Of a DNA stretch of 64,000 bases, positions 1 through 11,015 are shown one piece after another (the stretch's first letter is position 1; every line of letters starts with the position of its first letter). Under the pieces are notes generated by a model, which was given only the letters and a program-made list of their open reading frames with translations, did no database searches and had not been told where the DNA came from. Where the stretch lies: the NCBI GenBank assembly GCA_010909165.1, contig MU008156.1:806001-870000 (forward strand), written 5' to 3'. The stretch is from Anthoceros angustus (Eukaryota; Streptophyta; Anthocerotopsida; Anthocerotales; Anthocerotaceae). The position numbers and the translations under genes are program-made.

Positions 1-2244
1 CTCCGTGACGCTGGTGGATCCAAGGAGGGACTCTAGCAGTATCCATGGTGTTGGAGGATCGTGAAGAGGCGCATGTTTCTGTGAGCCACGGCGAAGGTGG
101 ATATTTCATACGTAATCTACAACGGAGAGTAGCTCAAAATTAGGGCCCATGATAGAGGAGACTCTAGAATTAGAATCGAGTGGAGGAGACTCTAGAATCC
201 ATGCATATGGCGGCGAAGAGTCCAAAATCGACTCCATGGCGGAGGAGAGTCCGAATCAAAATCCACGGTGGAGGAGACTCCACAACCAAAATCCACTAGA
301 AGGAAGGATACAAAATGTATTTTGTCAAATATCCAAAGCCTCTTGAAAGTTCATACAATGGAAAAATTGCATCAAAGGAGCTTGAAGTGAAGTGGTATCA
401 GGAGTGCGAGATGTTTTACATGCTGGAGTTGTATTCAAAAGGTATGAGAAGGACAACGTGCTCACTATGTTGAAAAGCAGTGCAACTAGCTCAACTCATG
501 AGTTAGACCTTGCTAAACTACAAAGACAAAAACTAGCTTAGAACAAGAGATAAAACAGCTTCAACAAGAAGGGAATTAGAAAATGAAAAGCAACAGAAGC
601 ATATCAAGAGCTCCAAGCATTGCATGTGGAGAAGAATGCGGAGCATGAAGCATACAATGAAAATCGCAAAGGGATCGAAATATTATGTTATTGGCAAAAG
701 AAAAGGACAAGGCTGCACTTGAGGTGGAATGTAAAAAGCAAGTCGAAACATTTTTTCCTTGTGGAATGCTAGTAGCTCAACATTTCAAATCGTTATATTT
801 GTGCGAATGAGTTGAGAACATTGTATCGACTAGGCAATCGCAGACGGAAGAACACTATCGGATGAAGAGTTGTTATCTTTGAAATTTGAAATACGGAAGA
901 TCCACCAGTGCTTCCGGACCTTCAATGTATAAAAATATTGATGAATCTGATTCAATAGGCTTAAAATGTTGCACAAGAAGAAGGACTACAGGCATCCACC
1001 GCATTGCCCAAGAAGGGACTACAGCATCCACCGCATTGCCCAAGAAGGATTACAGGCATCCACCACATTGCCCAAAAGGACAACAGCATCAACGACATTG
1101 ACTAGAAAGGGACTACAAACATCCACAATTGAAAGTATACAGTGCATCCACGGCACCGCCATTGCCCAAGAAGGGACTAGGCATCCATAGTTGAAAGTGT
1201 CTGTGCTCCATCCACGGCGCCGCCATTGCCCAAAGAGGGACTACAGGCAGCTGAAAGTATACAAGTCGCATCCACACCCGCCATTGCCCAAAGAGGGACT
1301 ACAGCATCCACAAAAAGTATACAGGCTCCATCCACATCTCCGCCATTGCCCAAGAAGGGATTACAGGCATCCACAACTAAAAGTACACATGCTCCATCCA
1401 CGCCCGCCATTGCCCAAAGAGGGACTACAAGCATCCACAGTTGAAAGTATACAGGCATCCACCGCATTGCCCAAAAGGGACTACAGCATCTATGTTATTG
1501 ATTGGAAAGGGACTACAGGCATCCACGCCACCATTGCCGGGCGCCCAAGAAGGTCTACAGCATCCACGACCCTCATGGAGGAGCTATGACATCCACGACA
1601 CCACTTAGGTTGACTCGCATGGAGAAGCAAAACAAAAAGTCACAAAAGAGCAAAAGTCTATCGATCAACATGGAAAGAAAAGATATGATTACAACTCGAA
1701 TGCCAATATTTTTCGTGCTTAGAAGTTGATGATGGTTGCGAAATGGATGGCATGTCATCAATTCCAAAGCCGGGAGGTTGTGAGAAAAACAACTCATGGG
1801 GTCTCAAAGGCCCATGTTGACAAAGCAAATTCGTGTTTTGGATGCTGATCGGTAAAAATGCAATAATTCACTAGCCTTGAAGATATCAATGCCTATTGGG
1901 GACGAAGATACATTTTTGATAAGGACTCTCAAAAGAACTTCAATGCAATTCTTGGTGCCAACCATTTCCATGACACATGTCTACTTCCTAATGAAGACCC
2001 TTTGAATGCCATGCATTCTAGAGCAATAGCAAGGCCTCATAAGGCAAGTGGTCACAAGGCTTCAAAGAAAAAAGGGAGAGTTGCGCCTGGTCTGGATCAA
2101 GAAAAACAGTCTTCATATGCATGTTTTGGTCCCGATCAAGAAAAAAAGTCTTCATATGCATGTTTTGGAGCACGTGGTTGGATTTTCCTAGCTATTTTTA
2201 TTGTTATTGGTGTGATGATTGCCTATATGTGCTTTTCACGTTAA
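1..2244 (+). pseudogene. Array copy 0, truncated by the window edge
   Basis: Only the last part of the Glu/Thr-rich block (to about 150) is in the window. It is followed by the MIEETLELES linker, the YFVKYPKP block (ATG at 315), the coiled-coil-like block (about 500-770) and a block read as ELRTLYRLG then FEI-EDPP (about 806-930). The PKEG-type repeats span about 985-1590, the basic TRMEKQNKKS segment 1600-1725 and the tail 2002-2244. The tail is open for 80 codons and ends in a hydrophobic stretch of about 20 residues (GWIFLAIF...AYMCF) directly before Ser-Arg-stop, as in a tail-anchored membrane protein. The frame changes several times upstream of the tail. Product unknown. Confidence 0.6.
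985..1590 (+). repeat. 60-base repeats coding for PKEGLQAST-like peptides
   Basis: About ten tandem units of roughly 60 bases follow the pattern ATTGCCCAAAGAGGGACTAC, GCATCCAC, then AAAGTATAC or a similar link. In the most consistent frame this reads ALPKEGLQAST, VESIQAST, TKSTHAPSTAPPLPKEG. Equivalent blocks are at about 7675-8290, 8690-9310, 14310-14920, 20120-20690, 26120-26720, 30840-31430, 36740-37190, 37890-38335, 39045-39640 and 40810-41420. The unit-to-unit differences fall mainly right after GGACTA, where CAG, CTG, CTGAG or CTCTG variants alternate. The peptide is Ser/Thr/Pro/Lys-rich and probably disordered. Confidence 0.8.
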
Positions 2245-3312
2245 GTTTTCGAATGACTCAAGCAAGTTTATTTTTTGTAGTACTGTCGCTATGATGTAAG
2301 CAAGTTCACTTGAAAAATACTCCTATGTTCTCAAATTTTTAATTTTATTTTCACCAAGAGATGAGTTTTTTCATATCTTTGTCTTATTACAAATTCCATG
2401 TATTGCTCTGCTTAGTATGGTGCTAGTTTGTTTGAACAACTTAGATGGTTGGGGGATCGGGAGGAGGGTACGCAGAACCATCGAGCTATGCTACCTCCCA
2501 TAGCATCGATCCCACGTGTATTGTCGCTTGTTCAGTATATCCTACATATGGCACGGTGTCAGTAGAATTCTTAACATGCAGATTTTGTTACAAGCATGCC
2601 TTCACATGTAAAGACCATCAAGTAGTAGATCCTCCAAAAGGAAACCTTGTACTTCTAAGTCCATCAAATACTAAGCCCATCCAAGAAAACCAATACCACC
2701 AATATGACCAGTTCACTGGTTTATCATAGAATAATCTTCCAATCCATACATTCTTATTAAATTTGAGCATACATTTCACTTACCTTAAGCTCCAAAGCTA
2801 GCCTTTTCTATAAGCAGACTTGCCATAATTGCATTGCTAATTTTGGGACTCCTTACAACGACACATGTATGGACTACCCCTATAGGCAACATTCTCTATA
2901 AATTACATAGTAATATATATAAGCGTGTTTCCAAGCATATAACTACTTCTATAAGCATGACTTGTTAATGTATATAGTTCTTAGTTTACCTCATTTTATT
3001 TTCTTATTGTATTTCAATCGTTCTTATTTCTAGCTTTATACAACTATTTTAGGGATGGTTCTAAGTTAGAAGTTCATACCCCTATATGAGGATATAGGCT
3101 AGTACAAAGTCAAAGCAAGACTACATACTCCAAGAAAAAATCTCGATAGTTCACACTATTGTGCTATATATGTAAATACAACATTTGATTGAGCTCAAGA
3201 AGCTTTATGAGTTACTTGAGTTTTTCGAATCAAAATTATTCGCCTTCGTCAAATCTCCCTTGTACGTAAATCAAACTTGTGACCTAGTTGCCTAAATCAC
3301 GTGGGGCATCAA
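2245..3312. other. Array spacer 1
   Basis: This is AT-rich sequence between the stop of one copy and the ATG of the next, repeated with very high identity at the five later spacers. It should hold the 3' untranslated region and terminator of the upstream copy and the promoter of the downstream copy. TATA-like stretches occur (TATAAATTA at about 2897, then TATATATAAG). A short frame ending in CKDHQVVDPPKGNL and SNTKPIQENQYHQYD (about 2570-2729) is present in all spacers, but identity is equally high outside it, so I do not call it a gene. Confidence 0.55.
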
Positions 3313-6300
3313 GATGAGCACGATGGAGAAGACTTCAAAAGCCGCGGTGTTAGAGGAGACTACAAGACCCACCGTAGTGGAGGAGACTCTAGCACCCACG
3401 ATGGTGGAGAGACTCTAGCGCCCATGGTGGTGGAGGAGTCAACAGGACCCAAGGTGATGGCGGAGGAGGAGACTGCAAGAGCCATGGCGGTGGCCGAGCT
3501 CAAGACTCTAGCATCCACCGTGGGGAAGAGGAGGAGACTAGTACAACAAGAGCATGCATGGTGGAGAAGGAGGAGCATACTACAGAGCCACGGTCATGGT
3601 GGAGGCGGAGGAGACTCCAGCAGCCACGGTCATGTTGGAGGCGAGGAGGAGGAGCATCTGCAAGAGCCATAGTCATGGTGGAGGAGGAGGAGCATCTGCA
3701 GGAGCCACAGTCATGTTGGAGGCGGAGGAGACTCCAACAGCCTGAGGAGGAGGAGCATCGCACGAGCCATAGTCATGGTGGAGGAGGAGGAGACTACAAG
3801 AGCTACGGTGGAGGAGGAGGAGCATATTGCAGCACCCACGGCCATGTTGGAGGCAGGAGACTCCAGCAGCCACGTGGAGGAGGAGGAGCATCTTGCACGA
3901 GCCATAGTCATGGTGGAGGAGGAGGAGACTACAAGAGCTACGGTGGAGGAGGAGGAGCATATTGCAGCACCCACGGTCATGTTGGAGGCAGAGGAGACTC
4001 CAGCAGCAGCCACGATGGAGGAGGAGGAGACTACAAGAGCCACGGTGGTGGGCGAGGAAACTATAAGAACCACGGTGCAGACAATGAGCATACTACAAGA
4101 GCCCCGGAGAAGAGGAGGAGCATATTGAAGGAGCCACGGTCATGGTGGAGGATGAGGAGACTGCAGGCCACGATGGATGGGGAGGAGACTAGAAGAGCCA
4201 CGTGGTGGAGGATGAGGAGACTACAAGAGCCATGGTGGAGGAGGAGGGGCATCTGCAAGAGCCACGGTGGTGGAGGATGAGCGCAGGCTGAGTGCAGCCA
4301 CGGTGGAGGAGGAGGAGACTACAAGACCCACATTGCATGTGGAGGACGAGCATATTGCGACCACGCTCATGGTGGAGGAGGAGACCTAGTAGAAAACCAC
4401 GGTGGAGGAGTCAACAGGACCCAAGGTGATGGCGAGGAGGAGACTGCAAGAGCCATGGCGGTGGCCGAGCTCAAGACTCTAGCATCCACTGTGGGGAAGA
4501 GGAGGAGACTAGTACAACAAGAGCATGCATGGTGGAGAAGGAGGAGCATACTACAGAGCCACCATGGTGGAGGCGGAGGAGACTCCAGCCACAAGTGGAG
4601 GAGGAGGAGCATCTGCAAGAGCCATAGTCATGGTGGAGGAGGAGGAGCATCGCAGAGCCATGCCATGTTGGAGGCAGAGGAGACTCCAACAGCAGCCACG
4701 GGAGGAGGAGGAGCGATCGCACGAGCCATAGTCATGGTGGAGGAGGAGGAGACTACAAGAGCTACGGTGGAGGAGGAGGAGCATATTGCAGCACCCACGG
4801 CCATGTTGGAGGCAGGAGACTCCAGCAGCCACGTGGAGGAGGAGGAGCATCTTGCACGAGCCATAGTCATGGTGGAGGAGGAGGAGACTACAAGAGCTAC
4901 GGTGGAGGAGGAGGAGCATATTGCAGCACCCACGGTCATGTTGGAGGCAGAGGAGACTCCAGCAGCAGCCACGGTGGTGATTGGAGGAGGAGGAGACTAC
5001 AAGAGCCACGGTGGTGGGCGAGGAAACTATAAGAACCACGGTGCAGACAATGAGCATACTACAAGAGCCCCGGAGAAGAGGAGGAGCATATTGAAGGAGC
5101 CACGGTCATGGTGGAGGATGAGGAGACTGCAGGCCACGATGGATGGGGAGGAGACTAGAAGAGCCACGTGGTGGAGGATGAGGAGACTACAAGAGCCATG
5201 GTGGAGGAGGAGGGGCATCTGCAAGAGCCACGGTGGTGGAGGATGAGCGCAGGCTGAGTGCAGCCACGGTGGAGGAGGAGGAGACTACAAGACCCACATT
5301 GCATGTGGAGGACGAGCATATTGCGACCACGCTCATGGTGGAGGAGGAGACCTAGTAGAAACCACGGTGGAGGAGTCAACAGGACCCAAGGTGATGGCGA
5401 GGAGGAGACTGCAAGAGCCATGGCGGTGGCCGAGCTCAAGACTCTAGCATCCACTGTGGGGAAGAGGAGGAGACTAGTACAACAAGAGCATGCATGGTGG
5501 AGAAGGAGGAGCATACTACGGAGCCACCATGGTGGAGGCGGAGGAGACTCCAGCCACAAGTGGAGGAGGAGGAGCATCTGCAAGAGCCATAGTCATGGTG
5601 GAGGAGGAGGAGCATCGCAGAGCCATGCCATGTTGGAGGCAGAGGAGACTCCAACAGCAGCCACGGGAGGAGGAGGAGCGATCGCACGAGCCATAGTCAT
5701 GGTGGAGGAGGAGGAGACTACAAGAGCTACGGTGGAGGAGGAGGAGCATATTGCAGCACCCACGGTCATGTTGGAGGCAGGAGACTCCAGCAGCCACGTG
5801 GAGGAGGAGGAGCATCTTGCACGAGCCATAGTCATGGTGGAGGAGGAGGAGACTACAAGAGCTACGGTGGAGGAGGAGGAGCATATTGCAGACCCACGGT
5901 CATGTTGGAGGCAGAGACTCCAGCAGCAGCCACAGTGGAGGAGGAGGAGACTACAAGAGCCACGGTGGTGGACGATGAGGAAACTATAAGAACCACAGTG
6001 ACAATGAGCATACTACAAGAGCCCCGGAGAAGAGGAGGAGCATATTGAAGGAGCCACGGTCATGGTGGAGGATGAGGAGACTGCAGGCCACGATGGATGG
6101 GGAGGAGACTAGAAGAGCCACGTGGTGGAGGATGAGGAGACTACAAGAGCCATGGTGGAGGAGGAGGGGCATATCGCACGAGCCACGTGGTGGAGGATGA
6201 GCGATCGCAGTGCAGCCACGGTGGAGGAGGAGGAGACTACAAGACCCACATTGCATGTGGAGGACGAGCATATTGCAGCGACCACGCTCATGGTGGAGGA

Positions 6301-9300
6301 TGAGGAAACTACAGGAGCCAAGATGGAGGAGGAGGAGACTACACGAGCCACGTGGTGGAGGAGGCTGCAGTGCTACCCACACGCTGGTGAAGGAGGAGGA
6401 GACTACAGGAGCCACGGTGGCGGAGGAGACTCCAAGACTACCCAAGATGGTGGAAGAGGAGCATACTACAGGAGCCACGTAATGGTGGACGAGGAGAATA
6501 TTACGACGCTACGGTGATGGAGGAAGAGGAGGAGACTCAACAGCAGCCACAATGGTCAAGAAGGAGGAGGAGACCCTAGTAGAAACCACGGTGGTGGTGG
6601 AGGAGGTGGAGACTCCAACATGCGCAGACCGACGGTGGTGGAGGATGAGGAGGAGTCTCAAACAACATCAACGGTGGTGATTACGGAGGAGGAGACTCTA
6701 GCGGCCGTGGTGGATCCGAAGGAGGGACTCTAGCGGTATCCATGGTGTTGGAGGATCGGGAAGAGGCGCATGTTTCAGAGCCACGGCGAAGGTGGATATT
6801 TCATACGTAATCTACAACGGAGAGTAGCTCAAAATTAGGGCCCATGATAGAGGAGACTCTAGAATTAGAATCGATGGAGGAGACTCTAGAATCCATGCAT
6901 ATGGCGGCGAAGAGTCCAAAATCGACTCCATGGCGGAGGAGAGTCCGAATCAATCCACGGTGGAGGAGACTCAACCAAAATCCACGGAAGGATACAAAAT
7001 GTATTTTGTCAAATATCCAAAGCCTCTTGAAAGTTCATACAATGGAAAAATTGCATCAAAGGAGCTTGAAGTGAAGTGGTATGTGAGTGCGAGATGTTTT
7101 ACATGCTGGAGTTGTATTCAAAAGGTATGAGAAGGACAACGTGCTCACTATGTTGAAAGCGGCTCGTGCAACTAGCTCAACTCATGAGTTAGACCTTGCT
7201 AAACTACAAAGACAAAAACTAGCTTAGAACAAGAGATAAAACGACTTCAACAAGAAGGGAATTAGAAAATGAAAAGCAATGTAGCATATCAAGAGCTCCA
7301 AGCATTGCACAGGAGAAGAATGCGGAGCATGAAGCATACAATGAAAATCGCAAAGGGATCGTAAATATTATGTTATTGGCAAAAGAAAAGGACAAGGCTG
7401 CACTTGAGGTGGAATGTAAAAGCAAGTCGAAACATTTTTTCCTTGTGGAATGCTAGTAGCTCAACATTTCAAATCGTTATATTTGTGCGAATGAGTTGAG
7501 AACATTGTATGCTAGGCACCTAGCGAAGAACACTATCGGATGAAGAGTTGTTATCTTTGAAATTTGAAATACCGTAAGATCCACTGCTTCCGGACCTTCA
7601 ATGTATAAAAATATTGATGATACAGATTTCAATAGGCTTAAAAATGTTGCACAAGAAGAAAATTATGGACTGTGCATCCACCGCATTGCCCAAGAAGGAC
7701 TCTGAGGCATCCACCGTGCCCAAGAAGGATTACAGCATCCACCACATTGCCCAAAAGGGACAACAGCATCAACGACATTGACTAGAAAAGGACTACAAAC
7801 ATCCACAATTGAAAGTATACAGTCGCATCCACGGCACCGCCATTGCCCAAGAAGGACTACAGGCATCCATAGTTGAAAGTGTGCTCCATCCACGGCGCCG
7901 CCATTGCCCAAAGAGGGACTCTGAGGCATCCGCAGCTGAAAGTACTGCATCCACTCCGCCATTGCCCAAAGAGGGACTGAGCATCCACTAAAAGTATACA
8001 GCTCCATCCACATCTCCGCCATTGCCCAAAGAGGGACTACAGCATCCACAACTAAAAGTACACATGCTCCATCCACAGCCCGCCATTGCCCAAAGAGGGA
8101 CTACAAGCATCCAGTTGAAAGTATACAGCATCCACCGCATTGCCCAAGAAGGACTACAGCATCTATGTTATTGATTGGAAAGGGACTACAGGCATCCACA
8201 GGCGCCACCATTGCGGCGCCCAAAGAGGGACTCTGAGGCATCCACGACAATTCCCGCGGAGGAGCTACAGACATCCACGACACCACTTAGGTTGACTCGC
8301 ATGGAGAAGCAAAACAAAAAGTCACAAAAGAGCAAAAGTCTATCGATCAACATGGAAAGAAAAGATATGATTACAACTCGAATGCCAATATTTTTCGTGC
8401 TTAGAAGTTGATGATGGTTGCGAAATGGATGGCATGTCATCAATTCCAAAGTCGGAGGTTGTGAGAAAAACAACTCATGGGGTCTCAAAGGCCCATGTTG
8501 ACAAAGCAAATTCGTGTTTGGATGCTGATCGACTAAAATGCAGAAGAACACTATCGGATGAAGAGTTGTTATCTTTGAAATTTGAAATACCGTAAGATCC
8601 ACTGCTTCCGGACCTTCAATGTATAAAAATATTGATGATACTGATTCCAATAGGCTTAAAAATGTTGCACAAGAAGAAAATTCGGACTCTGTGCATCCAC
8701 CGCATTGCCCAAGAAGGACTGGCATCCACCGCATTGCCCAAGAAGGGATTACAGGCATCCACCACATTGCCCAAAAGGGACAACAGCATCAACGACATTG
8801 ACTAGAAAGGGACTACAAACATCCACAATTGAAAGTATACAGTGCATCCACGCACCGCCATTGCCCAAGAAGGACTACAGGCATCCATAGTTGAAAGTGT
8901 ACAGGCTCCATCCACGGCGCCGCCATTGCCCAAAGAGGGACTCTGAGGCATCCGCAGCTGAAAGTATACAGTGCATCCACGCCTCCGCCATTGCCCAAAG
9001 AGGGACTGGCATCCACAACTAAAAGTATACAGCTCCATCCACATCTCCGCCATTGCCCAAAGAGGGACTACAGGCATCCACAACTAAAAGTACACATGCT
9101 CCATCCACTCCGCCATTGCCCAAAGAGGGACTACAAGCATCCATGCTTGAAAGTATACAGCATCCACCGCATTGCCCCAAAAGGGACTCTGCATCTATGT
9201 TATTGATTGGAAAGGGACTACAGGCATCCACGCCACCATTGCGGCGCCCAAGAAGGTCTACAGCATCCACGACAATTCCATGAGGAGCTACAGACATCCA

Positions 9301-9945
9301 CGACACCACTTAGGTTGACTCGCATGGAGAAGCAAAACAAAAAGTCACAAAGAGCAAAAGTCTATCGATCAACATGGAAAGAAAAGATATGATTACAACT
9401 CAATGCCAATATTTTTCGTGCTTAGAAGTTGATGATGGTTGCGAAATGGATGGCATGTCATCAATTCCAAAGCCGCCGGAGGTTGTGAGAAAAACAACTC
9501 ATGGGGTCTCAAAGGCCCATGTTGACAAAGCAAATTCGTGTTTTGGATGCTGATCGGGTAAAAATGCAATAATTCACTAGCCTTGAAGATATCAATGCCT
9601 ATTGGGGACGAAGATACATTTTTGATAAGGACTCTCAAAAGAACTTCAATGCAATTCTTGGTGCCAACCATTTCCATGACACATGTCTACTTCCTAATGA
9701 AGACCCTTTGAATGCCATGCATTCTAGAGCAATAGCAAGGCCTCATAAGGCAAGTGGTCACAAGGCTTCAAAGAAAAAGGGAGAGTTGCGCTGGTCCGGA
9801 TCAAGAAAAAAGTCTTCATATGCATGTTTTGGTCCCGATCAAGAAAAAGTCTTCATATGCATGTTTTGGAGCACGTGGTTGGATTTTCCTAGCTATTTTT
9901 ATTGTTATTGGTGTGATGATTGCCTATATGTGCTTTTCACGTTAA
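3313..9945 (+). pseudogene. Array copy 1, with internal duplications in both repeat blocks
   Basis: The N-terminal codons give MSTMEKTSKAAVLEETT, then Glu/Thr-rich repeats. The Glu-rich block is expanded: the landmark coding for EESTGPKVMAEEE occurs at about 3429, 4404 and 5369, so a higher-order segment of about 970 bases is present three times and two of these are nearly identical. The second half is expanded too: the landmark coding for TLSDEELLSLKF occurs at 7532 and again at 8550, giving two coiled-coil-end plus PKEG blocks. The first of these is cut at about 8537 inside the tail region. The hydrophobic tail ends at 9945. The frame shifts repeatedly, so no continuous product can be read. 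Function unknown. Confidence 0.6.
3540..6700 (+). repeat. Purine-rich (GGA-type) block coding for Glu/Thr repeats, copy 1
   Basis: The + strand is almost entirely G and A with short breaks, made of variants of GGTGGAGGAGGAGGAGACTAC. In the frame that joins the ATG of the unit, it codes for repeats of about 36 residues of the type EEEETTRATV, EEEEHIAAPTV, MLEAEETPAA. The other + frames give Gly-rich or Arg/Trp-rich readings that are shadows. Equivalent blocks lie at about 11150-13400, 16780-19250, 22540-25240, 28540-29960 and 33290-35850. The strand asymmetry extends for kilobases and could favour R-loops, triplexes or G-quadruplexes; that is inference. Confidence 0.8.
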
Positions 9946-11015
9946 GTTTTCGAATGACTCAAGCAAGTTTATTTTTGTAGCACGGTGTCGCTATGATGTA
10001 AGCAAGTTCACTTGAAAATACTCCTATGTTCTCAAATTTTTAATTTTATTTTCACCAAGAGATGAGTTTTTCATATCTTTGTCTTATTACAAATTCCATG
10101 TATTGCTCCTGCTTAGTATGGTGCTAGTTTGTTTGAACAACTTAGATGGTTGGGGGATCGGGAGGGAGGGTACGCAGAACCATCGAGCTATGCTACCTCC
10201 CATAGCATCGATCCCACGTGTATTGTCGTTGTCTAGTATATCCTACATATGGCACCTGTCTAGTAGAATTCTTAACATGCATTTTGTTACAAGCATGCCT
10301 TCACATGTAAAGACCATCAAGTAGTAGATCCTCCAAAAGGAAACCTTGTACTTCTAAGTCCATCAAATACTAAGCCCATCCAAGAAAACCAATACCACCA
10401 ATATGACTGTTCACTGGTTTATCATAGAATAATCTTCCAATCCATACATTCTTATTAAATTTGAGCATACATTTCACTTACCTTAAGCTCCAAAGCTAGC
10501 CTTTTCTATAAGCCGCAGACTTGCCATAATTGCATTGCTAATTTTGGGACTCCTTACAACGACACATGTATGGACTACCCCTATAGGCAACATTCTCTAT
10601 AAATTACATAGTAATATATATAAGCGTGTTTCCAAGCATATAACTACTTCTATAAGCATGACTTGTTAATGTATATAGTTCTTAGTTTACCTCATTTTAT
10701 TTTCTTATTGTATTTCACCGGTTCTTATTTCTAGCTTTATACAACTATTTTAGGGATGGTTCTAAGTTAGGAAGTTCATACCCCTATATGAGGATATAGG
10801 CTAGTACAAAGTCAAAGCGATTACTACATACTCCAAGAAAAAATCTCGATAGTTCACACTATTGTGCTATATATGTAAATACAACATTTGATTGAGCTCA
10901 AGAAGCTTTATGAGTTACTTGAGTTTTTCGAATCAAAATTATTCGCCATCGGTCAAATCTCCTTGTACGTAAATCAAACTTGTGACCTAGTTGCCTAAAT
11001 CTGTGGGGCATCAAG
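9946..11015. other. Array spacer 2
   Basis: Near-identical to the first spacer, 1070 bases. Differences are mostly one- to three-base changes at sites such as TGTAGCACGGTGTCGC (9978) where the first spacer has TAGTACTGTCGC. No gene is called in it. Confidence 0.55.

Noticed and set aside
985-1590. CRISPR-like array of regularly spaced repeats
   Set aside because: Repeats and links are both repeated and translate into a peptide repeat; the host is a plant, and there are no unique spacers or cas genes.
2002-2244. KASH domain at the C-terminus
   Set aside because: A single C-terminal hydrophobic segment is present, but only two residues follow it and there is no Pro-Pro-x-x type ending, so only a general tail-anchor call is justified.
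2445-2729. Small gene in the array spacer (frame ending QYHQYDQFTGLS)
   Set aside because: The frame starts differ among spacers, and identity is as high outside as inside the frame, so conservation reflects recent duplication.
3558-4280. Long + frames coding for Gly-rich peptides (GGGGGDYKSYGGGGGAYC)
   Set aside because: They are alternate readings of the Glu-rich block; the frame joined to the unit's start codon gives EEEETTRATVEEEEH, and the Gly frames have no consistent start or end among copies.
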